Notes under the pieces: generated by a model
Seen by the model: the letters and a program-made list of their open reading frames with translations, nothing else
The model's database searches: none
What the model was told of the DNA's origin: nothing
Program-made: the position numbers and the translations under genes
Shown here: piece by piece, positions 36,436 to 44,710 of the stretch
How positions within the stretch are numbered: position 1 is the first letter of the stretch
Layout of the letters: every line of letters begins with the position of its first letter
Origin: Herbiconiux sp.
GTDB taxonomy: Bacteria > Actinomycetota > Actinomycetes > Actinomycetales > Microbacteriaceae
DNA: 64,000 bases
Assembly (NCBI RefSeq): GCF_023264895.1
Contig: NZ_JAHFUY010000020.1
Location: 20,688 to 84,687, forward strand
Reading direction: 5' to 3'

Positions 36436-37349
36436 GAGCGGGGGCCGGGGAGCGCGTCGTCCCAGCGGGCCAGGGTGCGGGCGGCCTCGAAGGTGGCTTC
36501 GAGGAACTCGGCGACGAGCGCATCCGGATCGGCCGCCGTGCGCACCGCCTCGTAGGGCAGGAGGAACTCGCCGAGCTCGGCGCTGTAGTAGGCCGGAGCC
36601 GGGACGGGTGCGTCGGCGAAGCCCTCCGGCACCGGGTACGCGTAGGAGTAGAAGGCGCCCTCGACCCCGCCTCCTGGCCAGAAGCCGGCGCTGCTGATCT
36701 CGTGCGAGTAGCCCTCGACCATCACATGGTCGGGGCAGTTCGGCACGCCGCCGGGATGCGCGGGCGCCTCGCGCCCGGAGAAGCGCGTCACCGCGATGTC
36801 GAGGGCACCCCAGAACAGATGCACCGGACTCACCTTGCCGACGAACGGCGCGCGGAACGCCGTGAGCACCCGGTCGGCCTGGATGAGCTGCCGCCAGAAC
36901 TGCGTCACCGCACGGCGGTCGTAGCTGCAGTGCTCCGTGTCGTCGGCGAACGGGATGGCCGGGTCGACCTCATTGGGCCGGGCGTGGATGGCGACCTCGA
37001 TGCCGAGGCTCTCGAGCGCGGCGAGCACCTGCTCGTAGAACTCGGCGACCGACATCGGCTCGAGCGGGAGCTCCGCGATCCGGCCGTCGCTCCGGCGCAG
37101 CTCGAGCCGGTGCACGAGCAGGTCGAACTCGATCTCGAAGAGGTCGGTGCCGTAGGGGATCGGCCCGGTCGTGAGGCCGCGCGCGGTCACGTAGAGCGGC
37201 ACCTGCCACCAGTGGTTGACCATCGGCGCGAACGCCATCCGGATCTTGCCGACGATCTGCGTCCACAGGTGGAACGTGACGCGGGTGTCGGCCCAGTCGT
37301 CGATCGCGAGGGAGGGCCAACCGCGGGCGGGGGATTCCGAAGTGCTCAC
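36432..37349 (-). CDS. DUF5996 family protein
   Basis: 305 residues. The N-terminal WADTRVTFHLWTQIVGKIRMAFAPMVNHWWQVPLYVTARGLTTGPIPYG and the later VHLFWGALDIAVTRFSGREAP...NCPDHVMVEGYSHEISSAGFWPGG are the recognisable DUF5996 blocks. These are rich in Trp and His and might form a metal or flavin pocket, but no function is known. It overlaps the Pr6Pr gene by four bases and diverges from the glycosyltransferase operon. Confidence 0.88.
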   Translation of the reverse strand: MSTSESPARGWPSLAIDDWADTRVTFHLWTQIVGKIRMAFAPMVNHWWQVPLYVTARGLTTGPIPYGTDLFEIEFDLLVHRLELRRSDGRIAELPLEPMSVAEFYEQVLAALESLGIEVAIHARPNEVDPAIPFADDTEHCSYDRRAVTQFWRQLIQADRVLTAFRAPFVGKVSPVHLFWGALDIAVTRFSGREAPAHPGGVPNCPDHVMVEGYSHEISSAGFWPGGGVEGAFYSYAYPVPEGFADAPVPAPAYYSAELGEFLLPYEAVRTAADPDALVAEFLEATFEAARTLARWDDALPGPRS

Positions 37350-37459
37350 CGCTCCACGCTAGCGGTCGTCCCGATCCGAAGGCCAGAAAACAGATCGTGT
37401 CAAGCGGGTTGCGGCGATCCCGAGAACTCGTTCACTGAATGAAGGGAGAGGAACACCGA

Positions 37460-38596
37460 ATGAGCACTGTCATGTCCGGGATCAGAGCGCGAGGAGGCGA
37501 CGAGGGGGATTCCCGAACCATCCGCGTGGCCTCCGTGCCGTCGTCGCACGTCTACGTGAAGCACCTGTCGCCGCCGATCCCGGACGACCGCGTCGTCCGC
37601 CTGCCCGATCCGGACCCCGACGACCACCGTCGCTCCGCGGTGTCGCGCTGGTGGCCCCCCGTGATGCTCGACCCCGAGTGGGTTCGTGAGCACGCCGCGG
37701 AGTTCGACATCTTCCACCTGCAGTTCGGCTTCGACGCCCGCACCCCCGAGGAGCTCGCCGAGCTCGTCGCCGCCCTCCGGGAGGCCGGCAGGCCCTTCGT
37801 CTACACCGTGCACGACCTGCGGAACCCGCATCACCTCGCGCGCGACGCGCACGACGCCCAGCTCGACGTGCTCATCCCGGCGGCGGATGCGCTCATCACC
37901 CTCACCCCGGGCGCCGCAGCCGAGATCGAGCGGCGCTGGGGCCGGACGGCGCTCGTGCTGCCGCATCCGCACGTCGTCGACGTCGACACGATGGCGGCCG
38001 TGCAGGCCCGCAGGGTGGGGAGCCCGCGCGCGGACTCCGGATTCCGGGTGGGAGTGCACGTGAAGAGCCTGCGGGCGAGCATGGACCCGCTGCCCGTCAT
38101 CCGGGCTGTGGCCGCCGCCGTCGCCGAGATCCCCGGTGGCGTGCTGCAGGTCGATGGTCACACGGACGTGCTGACACCCTCCGGCGCGCGCCACGACGAG
38201 GCACTCAGCACCTACCTGCAGGAGGCGAGCGGTCGCGGCGAGCTCGAGCTGCGCATCCACGACTTCTTCACCGACGCCGAGCTGTGGGAGTACCTCGCCA
38301 GCCTCGACGTCTCGGTGCTGCCCTACCGCTTCGGCACCCACTCGGGCTGGCTCGAGGCGTGCCGCGACCTCGGCACCGCCGTCATTGCGCCGGACTGCGG
38401 TTACTACTCGGAGCAGGGCCCGGTGATCGGCTACCACAACGACGAGGACGGCCTCGACATCGCGTCGCTGCACACGGCGGTGCACGTCGCCGCGCGCACG
38501 GCGGCCCCTCCGCCCGAGCCGATCCCCGCGCGCCGGCGGCAGCGCGAGATGATCTCCGCCGCCCACCTCGATTTGTACCGGAGTCTCATCGGATGA
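37460..38596 (+). CDS. Glycosyltransferase, GT-B fold (first gene of a coupled operon)
   Basis: 378 residues. An N-terminal acceptor domain (DIFHLQFGFDARTPEELAELVAALREAGRPFVYTVHDLRNPH) and a C-terminal donor domain (FRVGVHVKSLRASMDP..., DVSVLPYRFGTHSGWLEACRDLGTAVIAPDCGYYSEQG) make up a GT4-like GT-B enzyme. The usual EX7E is poorly kept, since the terminal region reads HSGWLEACRDLG. The ATG at 37460 has GGAGAGG upstream. The next three genes each overlap the previous stop by four bases, so one polycistronic, translationally coupled glycan pathway is likely. Sugar and acceptor are unknown. Confidence 0.75.
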   Translation: MSTVMSGIRARGGDEGDSRTIRVASVPSSHVYVKHLSPPIPDDRVVRLPDPDPDDHRRSAVSRWWPPVMLDPEWVREHAAEFDIFHLQFGFDARTPEELAELVAALREAGRPFVYTVHDLRNPHHLARDAHDAQLDVLIPAADALITLTPGAAAEIERRWGRTALVLPHPHVVDVDTMAAVQARRVGSPRADSGFRVGVHVKSLRASMDPLPVIRAVAAAVAEIPGGVLQVDGHTDVLTPSGARHDEALSTYLQEASGRGELELRIHDFFTDAELWEYLASLDVSVLPYRFGTHSGWLEACRDLGTAVIAPDCGYYSEQGPVIGYHNDEDGLDIASLHTAVHVAARTAAPPPEPIPARRRQREMISAAHLDLYRSLIG

Positions 38597-39678
38597 AGCG
38601 CCTTCGCATCTGCCTGATCGCCTCGAGCCGATTCCCCGTGGCCGAGCCGTTCGCCGGAGGTCTCGAAGCCCAGACGCACACCCTGGCCGGAGCTCTGCGC
38701 GACCGTGGGCACGAGGTGACGCTGTTCGCCGCGCCCGGATCGGATCCGGCGCTGGGGGCCACCGCGCTCGACGTGGCCGAGTTCGAGCCGTCGGACGAGG
38801 CGCGCTCGGACGTGGGGGCCTCGCCCGAGCAGTGGATGCGCGAGCACCACGCCTACCTGGCCCTCATGCTCGACCTCGCCCGCACCGGGCACGAGCGCTT
38901 CGACGTGGTGCACAACAACAGCCTCCACCACCTGCCGGTGGCGCTCGCCCCGACACTGTCGGTGCCGATGGTCACGACGCTGCACACGCCGCCGACGCCG
39001 TGGCTCGAGTCGGCCGTGCGGCTGACCCCGCCCGCCCACGGGCCGTCGCGGTTCGTGGCGGTGAGCGGCGACACCGCCTCGCGGTGGGCAGCGAGCATGC
39101 CGGCCGAGGTCATCCTGAACGGCATCGACACCGAGCGCTGGCGGTTCGGGCCCGGCGGGACGGATGCGGTGTGGTTCGGCCGGGTCGTTCCCGAGAAGGC
39201 CCCGCACGTGGCGATCGACGCCGCGAGGCTCGCGGGGGTGCCGCTCGTGCTCGCGGGTCCTGTGCACGATCATGGCTACTTCAGTCGGGAGATCGCACCT
39301 CGGCTCGGTGACGGCGTGCACTACGCCGGGCATCTGGCGAGCGAGGAGCTGATCGAGCTCGTGCGGCACTCGTCGGTGTCGATCGTGTCGCCGGACTGGC
39401 CGGAGCCCTACGGGCTCGTCGCCGCGGAGTCGATGGCCTGCGGCACCCCGGTGGCGGGGGTCGCGACAGGGGCACTGCCGGAGATCGTGACGGCGGCCGG
39501 CGGCCGGCTGGCGGCCCCGGATGATGTGCCAGGGCTCGCCGACGCCGTGCTCGGGGCGCTCGAGCTGCCGCGGATGGGGGTGCGCCGACACGCCGTCGAG
39601 CGGTGCTCGGTGGAGACCATGGTGGACGAGTACGAACGGTGCTTCATCGGGCTCCTCGGCGAGGCCCGAGCGGCGTGA
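38593..39678 (+). CDS. Glycosyltransferase family 4 protein
   Basis: 361 residues. Standard GT4: PFAGGLEAQTHTLAGALRDRGHEVTLFAAPG (nucleotide-sugar glycine-rich turn of the acceptor domain), HNNSLHHLPVA, VSGDTASRW...VILNGIDTERW, WFGRVVPEKAPHVAIDAARLAG, and the retaining EX7E motif in EPYGLVAAESMACGTPVAG. Likely transfers a hexose from an NDP-sugar at the cytoplasmic membrane face. ATGA overlap with the gene before. Confidence 0.9.
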   Translation: MKRLRICLIASSRFPVAEPFAGGLEAQTHTLAGALRDRGHEVTLFAAPGSDPALGATALDVAEFEPSDEARSDVGASPEQWMREHHAYLALMLDLARTGHERFDVVHNNSLHHLPVALAPTLSVPMVTTLHTPPTPWLESAVRLTPPAHGPSRFVAVSGDTASRWAASMPAEVILNGIDTERWRFGPGGTDAVWFGRVVPEKAPHVAIDAARLAGVPLVLAGPVHDHGYFSREIAPRLGDGVHYAGHLASEELIELVRHSSVSIVSPDWPEPYGLVAAESMACGTPVAGVATGALPEIVTAAGGRLAAPDDVPGLADAVLGALELPRMGVRRHAVERCSVETMVDEYERCFIGLLGEARAA

Positions 39679-40715
39679 TCGGGTACTACGTGCACCATCA
39701 GGGGCGCGGGCACTCCTCCCGGGCCGTCGCCATCGCCGCCCGGTTGGGCCGCGATGTCACGGGACTCTCGTCGTCGCCGCGACCGGATGGCTGGCCGGGG
39801 GAGTGGATCGTGCTGCCGCGCGACGACGGGCCCGCGGCCGATCTCGGGAGCGGCGGTGTCGCATCCGATGCTCCGGATGCCGGCGGCGCGCTGCACTGGG
39901 CACCGCTTCGGCACGAGGGCTTCCGGCAGCGGTCGGCGAACATCTCGGAGTGGATCGAGCGGACCCGGCCCGCGGCGATGGTCGTGGACGTCTCGGTGGA
40001 GGTGGCTCTGCTGGCGCGACTGCACGGGGTCCCGGTGGTGAGCGTCGTGCTGCCGGGTGAGCGCTCCGACGGGCCGCATCGGCTCGGGTTCGGAGTGTCG
40101 AGCGCGCTCGTCGCCGCCTGGCCGCCGGCCGCGACGGGCATGGTGAGTGGGCTGTCGGCATCCGATGCCGGGCGGGTCGAGGCGGTCGGCGCGATCTCGC
40201 GGCGGCCGCCGTCGACGAGTGCGCTGGGCTCGAGCGCGACGGGCCGGCGGGTGCTCGTGCTCGGAGGTGCGGGTGGCGGCGGAGCGGATGAGCAGGCCCT
40301 GCAGCGGGCGCGCGCCGAGACCCCGGACTGGCACTGGGACGTGGTGGGCGGAACGAGCGGGCGCTGGGTCGAGGATCCCTGGCCGCTCATCGTGGCCGCC
40401 GACGTCGTGGTGGCGCACGCGGGGCAGAACGCGATCGCCGAGATCGCGGCCGCGCGGCGCCCCGCGGTGATCGTGCCGGAGGACCGCCCACACGACGAGC
40501 AGCGGACGACGGCGGCCGTGCTGCAGCGGCCCGAGTGGCCGGCAGTCGTGCTCGAGCGGTTGCCCTCCTCGGGCTGGCGGGCGCTGCTCGAGCAGGCGGC
40601 GGCTCAGGACGGTGAGCTGTGGCAGGGCTGGAACGACGGGCTGGGCGCCGAGCGCGCCGCCGCCGCCATCCGCCGCGTCGCCGATGCCGCCCGCGTGCCG
40701 GAGGTGGTGTCGTGA
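39675..40715 (+). CDS. Glycosyltransferase, MurG/GT28-like
   Basis: 346 residues. The N-terminus (YYVHHQGRGHSSRAVAIAARL) has the GxGH turn typical of GT28/GT1 enzymes. The C-terminal domain has VLVLGGAGGGGADEQALQRA, then ADVVVAHAGQNAIAEIAAARRPAVIVPEDRPHDEQRTTA, the donor-binding HAGQN/E motif of MurG-like transferases. It follows the GT4 gene with a GTGA overlap. It probably adds a second sugar in the same glycan. Confidence 0.82.
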   Translation: MIGYYVHHQGRGHSSRAVAIAARLGRDVTGLSSSPRPDGWPGEWIVLPRDDGPAADLGSGGVASDAPDAGGALHWAPLRHEGFRQRSANISEWIERTRPAAMVVDVSVEVALLARLHGVPVVSVVLPGERSDGPHRLGFGVSSALVAAWPPAATGMVSGLSASDAGRVEAVGAISRRPPSTSALGSSATGRRVLVLGGAGGGGADEQALQRARAETPDWHWDVVGGTSGRWVEDPWPLIVAADVVVAHAGQNAIAEIAAARRPAVIVPEDRPHDEQRTTAAVLQRPEWPAVVLERLPSSGWRALLEQAAAQDGELWQGWNDGLGAERAAAAIRRVADAARVPEVVS

Positions 40716-41536
40716 GCCGCACCGCCGTGATCACGATCGTGCACGGCCGCCGAGGCCACCTCCTGCTGCAGCGGCGCGCGCTCGGCCGGGAGGGGGAGCA
40801 GCCGGATCTCCACGTCGTGGTGGCGATGGACGACGAGGACCTCGTGCGCTCGACGGCCCCCGAACTCGAGGGCGTGCACCTCGTGAGCCTCCCCACCACC
40901 GATCACGGGCTGCCCCTGGCGCGGGCCCGCAACCTCGGTGCGGCGACGGCCCGCGCGCTGGGTGCCGACGTGCTCGTCTTCCTCGACGTCGACTGCGTGC
41001 CGGGCCCGGGAGCCGTGGCTGCCTACGCGCAGGCGGCCGCCGATCCGGAGCTCGCCGATCGCCTGCTCTGCGGTCCGGTCACCTATCTTCCCCCTGCCCC
41101 CGACGGGGGCTACGACCTCGATCGCCTCGCCGACGCGGATGCCCCGCACCCGGCACGGCCGGCTCCGTTGCCGGGTGAGGTCTCGCTCGGTGGGGCGCAC
41201 GAGTTGTTCTGGTCGCTGTCGTTCGCGCTCACGGTGCCGACCTGGCGGCGTCTCGGCGGCTTCTCGGAGGAGTACGCGGGCTACGGCGGCGAGGACACCG
41301 ACTTCGCCTACCGGGCGCGGGATGCCGATGTCGAGCTGGCGTGGATCGGATCGGCACGCGCCTACCACCAGCACCACCCCGTGAGCAGCCCGCCCGTCGA
41401 GCACCTGGACGAGATCATCCGGAACGCGACGATCTTCCACCGCCGGTGGGGCACCTGGCCGATGACGGGCTGGCTCGAGCGCTTCGAGGAGCTGGGGCTC
41501 GTGGTGCGCTCGGAGGCAGGGCTCTTCCGCGCCTGA
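40712..41536 (+). CDS. Glycosyltransferase family 2 / galactosyltransferase-related protein
   Basis: 274 residues, GT-A fold. An early nucleotide-binding segment (TAVITIVHGRRGHLLLQRRAL), a DXD-type motif in VLVFLDVDCVPGPG, and the C-terminal Glyco_transf_7C-like block LGGFSEEYAGYGGEDTDFAYRARDADVELAWIG are visible. Last gene of the coupled four-gene set (GTGA overlap). The mix of three GT-B enzymes and one GT-A enzyme, without flippase or polymerase, suggests a short glycan on a lipid or small molecule rather than a capsule. Confidence 0.87.
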   Translation: MSRTAVITIVHGRRGHLLLQRRALGREGEQPDLHVVVAMDDEDLVRSTAPELEGVHLVSLPTTDHGLPLARARNLGAATARALGADVLVFLDVDCVPGPGAVAAYAQAAADPELADRLLCGPVTYLPPAPDGGYDLDRLADADAPHPARPAPLPGEVSLGGAHELFWSLSFALTVPTWRRLGGFSEEYAGYGGEDTDFAYRARDADVELAWIGSARAYHQHHPVSSPPVEHLDEIIRNATIFHRRWGTWPMTGWLERFEELGLVVRSEAGLFRA

Positions 41537-41571
41537 CTCCGTTAACCAGCCGGAGGTGGGATGGTGAGGGA

Positions 41572-41937
41572 ATGAAGAGCGTGAAATACGGAGCGGAGGC
41601 GTTCCAGACCTCCGACGCCGTGGCAGACGCGATGATGACCTTCGCGGCGTCTCTGAGGTCGATGGACCACGGGCTGCTCGTGACGGTGCCGACGATCGAG
41701 GAGGACGGCCGCGAGGGGTCCATCTCGATCGTGCTCGGGCCGGGCATCCCCATCCTCTCGAGGCCCAGTGTCTCCGATGTGGCCGATCCGGAGGCGGTCG
41801 CCCTGCTCGAGCAGATGTCGAGCGCCACCCGCAAGCGGACCACCTCGAGTGCGGTCGTGCCGGGCGAGACCGGGCCCGACATCGCCGTGCACCTCAACCT
41901 CGCCGAGGTCGAGCACGCCGAGCGGAACGGTCTCTGA
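41572..41937 (+). CDS. Small hypothetical protein coupled to DUF7882
   Basis: 121 residues, no family recognised. It begins MKSVKYGAEAFQTSDAVADAMMTFAASLRSMDHG, has a central beta-rich part (LLVTVPTIEEDGREGSISIVLGPGIPILSRP), and ends in an acidic helix. No signal or membrane segment. GAGGG lies just before the ATG. The stop overlaps the next start by one base (TGATG), so it should be made together with the DUF7882 protein, and the two may interact. Confidence 0.65.
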   Translation: MKSVKYGAEAFQTSDAVADAMMTFAASLRSMDHGLLVTVPTIEEDGREGSISIVLGPGIPILSRPSVSDVADPEAVALLEQMSSATRKRTTSSAVVPGETGPDIAVHLNLAEVEHAERNGL

Positions 41938-42233
41938 TGGGCCGGCTGCTCTACGGCCCGCAGGAGCGCGAGATCGAGTTCGCCGACCGCGTCCTCGCGC
42001 ACGTGCAGGTCGTCATCGTGAGCAAGCTCCGGCGATCGGAGTCGTTCACGCTCTCCTGGGTGGGGCACGGCGAAGACGGCCGGACGACGGTGTGGATGCA
42101 TCCGGCGGTGCCGATCCAGTTCCAGTTCGACTCCACGAAGTCGCCGCAGCTGAACTCCGCCTGGCTCCAGGATCTCAATGCCGCGGCCGCCCGGGGCGAC
42201 CTCCGCGTCTCGGAGGAGCCCGCATCCGGCTGA
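41937..42233 (+). CDS. DUF7882 family small protein (often mis-named ATP-dependent DNA ligase)
   Basis: 98 residues. Pattern MGRLLYGPQEREIEFADRVLAHVQVVIVSKLRRSESFTLSW, then an Asp-Gly-Arg-rich turn and VWMHPAVPIQFQFDS...LNSAWLQDLN, which I recognise as the small Microbacteriaceae protein frequently annotated as a DNA ligase although it is far too short and lacks the KXDG nucleotidyl motif. Function is unknown. Coupled to the preceding gene by a one-base overlap. Confidence 0.8.
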   Translation: MGRLLYGPQEREIEFADRVLAHVQVVIVSKLRRSESFTLSWVGHGEDGRTTVWMHPAVPIQFQFDSTKSPQLNSAWLQDLNAAAARGDLRVSEEPASG

Positions 42234-42280
42234 CGCCTCCTTCTATGTTGACGGCGTCCACTTTCTGCTAGCGTGACCGC

Positions 42281-42955
42281 ATGGTCAAGCTCAGAGTGCA
42301 CAACCTCGCCGTGTCGCTGGACGGTTTCGCGACGGGGGAGGGGCAGTCGTTCGAGACGCCGTTCGGGCACGCCGGCGGGAGGCTCATGGAGTGGTTCTTC
42401 CCGACCCGCTCGTTCGTGCAGATGTCGGGCCACGAGGACGAGGCCGTCGGATCGGGCACCACGGGCGTCGACGACGCGTTCGCGGCGGCCACCGGTCGGG
42501 GGATCGGTGCCGAGATCATGGGACGCCGCAAGTTCGGCCCGCAGCAGGGGCCGTGGGAGGACGAGTCGTGGCGTGGCTGGTGGGGGGAGGAGCCGCCGTT
42601 CCATTCTCCGGTCGTCGTGCTCACCCATCACGAGCGGCCGGACCTCGTGGTGGGGGAGACGACGTTCCTCTTCCGCTCGCTGCCTCCCGTCGAGGCGCTC
42701 GCGCTGGCGACGGAGCTGGCCGGCGGGCTCGACGTGCGGCTCGGTGGCGGTCCCACCGTGGTCCGGGCGTTCCTCGAGGCCGACCTCGTCGACCACCTGC
42801 ACCTCGTGGTGGTGCCGATCGTGCTCGGCCGGGGCGTGCGGGTCTGGGACGGTCTCGAGGGCCTCGAGGAGCGCTTCGACGTGGAGGTGACGGCGTCGCC
42901 CTCCGGTGTCGTGCACTACGTGCTCTCGCGCACCGGATCGCGGCCGGACGCCTGA
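42281..42955 (+). CDS. Dihydrofolate-reductase-family protein (RibD C-terminal-like reductase)
   Basis: 224 residues. The RibD_C/DHFR-like fold is shown by LAVSLDGFATGEGQSFETPFG at the start, GAEIMGRRKFGP in the middle and DVRLGGGPTVVRAFLEADLVDHLHLVVVPIVLGRGVRVW near residue 150-195. These stand-alone proteins probably reduce small heterocycles with NADPH; the real substrate is unknown. ATG at 42281. The arr gene follows two bases after the stop. Confidence 0.85.
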   Translation: MVKLRVHNLAVSLDGFATGEGQSFETPFGHAGGRLMEWFFPTRSFVQMSGHEDEAVGSGTTGVDDAFAAATGRGIGAEIMGRRKFGPQQGPWEDESWRGWWGEEPPFHSPVVVLTHHERPDLVVGETTFLFRSLPPVEALALATELAGGLDVRLGGGPTVVRAFLEADLVDHLHLVVVPIVLGRGVRVWDGLEGLEERFDVEVTASPSGVVHYVLSRTGSRPDA

Positions 42956-42957
42956 TC

Positions 42958-43380
42958 GTGAGTGCGGCGCACGAGACGGGGCCGTTCTTCCACGGCACCA
43001 CCGCCGACCTCAGGCCGGGTGATCTGCTCTCGACGGGCTTCCGCTCGAACTACCGGCCTGACGTCGTGATGAACCACATCTACTTCACGGCGCTCGTCGA
43101 CGGCGCCGGGCTCGCGGCGGAACTCGCGGCCGAGCTCGCGCCCGACGAGCGCGAGCCCCGGGTCTACCGCGTGGAACCGATGGGCGCCTTCGAGGACGAC
43201 CCCAACGTGACCGACAAGAAGTTCCCCGGCAACCCGACCCGCTCGTACCGCAGCACGAGCCCGCTGCGCGTGGTGGAGGAGATCACCGACTGGCCGCGGC
43301 TCGCTCCCGAGGCGCTGCAGGTGTGGCGTGAGCGCCTGGTCGCCCGCCCGCCGGAGGAGCGGGGCGAGATCCTCGACTGA
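42958..43380 (+). CDS. arr: NAD(+)--rifampin ADP-ribosyltransferase (Arr)
   Basis: 140 residues, the normal Arr size. Characteristic blocks are all present: FFHGTTADLRPGDLLSTGF, SNYRPDVVMNHIYFTALVDGAGLAAELA, RVYRVEPMGAFEDDPNVTD and KKFPGNPTRSYRS, then the C-terminal VVEEITDW. Arr enzymes inactivate rifamycins by ADP-ribosylation of the C-23 hydroxyl with NAD+. Chromosomal Arr is frequent in soil actinobacteria and may have an endogenous role in stress. GTG start two bases after the reductase gene, so co-transcribed. Confidence 0.94.
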   Translation: MSAAHETGPFFHGTTADLRPGDLLSTGFRSNYRPDVVMNHIYFTALVDGAGLAAELAAELAPDEREPRVYRVEPMGAFEDDPNVTDKKFPGNPTRSYRSTSPLRVVEEITDWPRLAPEALQVWRERLVARPPEERGEILD

Positions 43381-43383
43381 GCC

Positions 43384-43785
43384 TCACCGAGGCTCCGAGG
43401 CCACGTCGGCGTCGGTACGCGGGGCCGCATCCGGGTGCGTCGGGGCGACCCTCCATCGGGCAGCATAACCGGCGATCGGCTGGAGGGCACCGAGCAGATC
43501 ACGCCCTTGAGCTGTGAGCTGGTAGCGGACCGAGACGGGCATGGTGTGCACCACGACGCGGTCGACGAGCCCGGCGTGCTCGAGTTCACGCAGCCGCACC
43601 GCGAGCAGACGGGAGGACAGGCCGCGCACGACCGCCATGATGTCGCTGAAGCGCTCGGCGCCGCGGGCGAGCGCCAGGAGGATACCGCCGTTCCAGCGCT
43701 TGCCGACGGCCTCGATCACCTCGATCGCCCCGAGGCAGGCCTCGTCGTCGATGGTCTGCCACTGTTCCACATCCGGCCTGGGCAC
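43384..43785 (-). CDS. HxlR-family transcriptional regulator
   Basis: 133 residues. The winged-helix core is ACLGAIEVIEAVGKRWNGGILLALARGAERFSDIMAVVRGLSSRLLAVRLRELEHAGLVDRVVVHTMPVSVRYQLTAQGRDL, typical of HxlR/DUF24 regulators that answer reactive electrophiles, though the usual single redox Cys near the N-terminus is here Cys17. Start is GTG 43785, immediately downstream of TACTAT, so the mRNA may be leaderless. It diverges from the LLM/FAD oxidoreductase pair, its probable targets. Confidence 0.9.
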   Translation of the reverse strand: MPRPDVEQWQTIDDEACLGAIEVIEAVGKRWNGGILLALARGAERFSDIMAVVRGLSSRLLAVRLRELEHAGLVDRVVVHTMPVSVRYQLTAQGRDLLGALQPIAGYAARWRVAPTHPDAAPRTDADVASEPR

Positions 43786-43786
43786 T

Positions 43787-43797
43787 TACTTATAGTA
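43787..43797. promoter_or_regulatory. Overlapping divergent promoters and dyad between hxlR and the LLM gene
   Basis: TACT-TAT-AGTA (43787-43797) is a small dyad, with a further TTACT half-site at about 43804. On the plus strand it contains TATAGT, a good -10 for the LLM gene. On the minus strand it contains TACTAT, a -10 for hxlR directly before its GTG. An HxlR dimer here would cover both promoters. Confidence 0.45.
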
Positions 43798-43849
43798 GCC
43801 CAATTACTGCGGGTTTGCAGGGCTTCATCCAGCCGATGAAGCTGGAGCC

Positions 43850-44710
43850 ATGCCCGACTACCACCACCGACTCAGGTTCGGATCCTTCATCACACCGACC
43901 GTCAGCCCCGTGCATCACGCCCTCGATATGGCCAAGGCGAGCGACGATGCGGGACTCGATGTGGTGACCTTCCAGGACCACCCGTACAATTCCTCGCTTC
44001 ACGACACCTGGACGCTCATGACGTGGGTCGCCGCGCAGACCAGCCACGTCCACCTGTCCGGGAACGTGCTGAACCTCGCCTTGCGGCCCCCCGCTGTCCT
44101 GGCCCGCGCTGTCTCGAGCTTGGACCTGCTCAGCGGGGGACGGGCCGCCCTGGGCCTCGGAGCCGGATACTTCTGGGACGCCGTCGCCACCATGGGTGGC
44201 CGGAAGCTCGGTCACGCCGATGCCATAACGGGGCTGGAGGAGTCGCTCGCGATCTTCCGCGGCATCTGGGACACGACGCTCCGCACTCCGCTCGTGGCGG
44301 GAGGCGGGTTCTACTCCGTCGAGGGCGCACAGCGCGGACCGGCGCCGGCGCACGACATCCCCATCTGGCTCGGGGCCTACAAGCCCCGGATGCTCCGCCT
44401 CATCGGGCGCAAGGCAGACGGCTGGCTGCCAGGGCTTCCGGCGATGCAGCCGGGCGACTACGCGCGCGGCAACGAGGTCATCGATGCCGCCGCGGCCTCG
44501 GTCGGCAGGGATCCGCGAGACATCACCCGGCTTCTCAACATCACTCCGAATGAATCCGCCGACGACCTGGTGCGGCTCGCTCTCGAGGACGGGGTGAGCA
44601 TCTTCATCCTCCTCGGCGCAGACGATTCGCGAGTCATCCGCCACTTCGCGGAGCGGATCGCGCCAGAAGTCCGCGAGCGGGTCGCTGCGGCCAGGGCGGG
44701 CGAGAAGTGA
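43850..44710 (+). CDS. LLM class flavin-dependent oxidoreductase
   Basis: 286 residues of the luciferase-like TIM barrel: LRFGSFITPTVSPVHHALDMAKASDDAGLDVVTFQDHPYN, TWTLMTWVAAQTSHVHLSGNVLNLALRPPAVLARAVSSLDLLSGGRAALGLGAGYF, then PIWLGAYKPRMLRLIGRKADGWLPGL. These enzymes use FMN or F420. The subgroup with DHPYN... is common in actinobacteria. Its stop overlaps the FAD-linked oxidase by GTGA, so the two probably form a two-step oxidative pathway controlled by HxlR. Confidence 0.9.
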   Translation: MPDYHHRLRFGSFITPTVSPVHHALDMAKASDDAGLDVVTFQDHPYNSSLHDTWTLMTWVAAQTSHVHLSGNVLNLALRPPAVLARAVSSLDLLSGGRAALGLGAGYFWDAVATMGGRKLGHADAITGLEESLAIFRGIWDTTLRTPLVAGGGFYSVEGAQRGPAPAHDIPIWLGAYKPRMLRLIGRKADGWLPGLPAMQPGDYARGNEVIDAAAASVGRDPRDITRLLNITPNESADDLVRLALEDGVSIFILLGADDSRVIRHFAERIAPEVRERVAAARAGEK

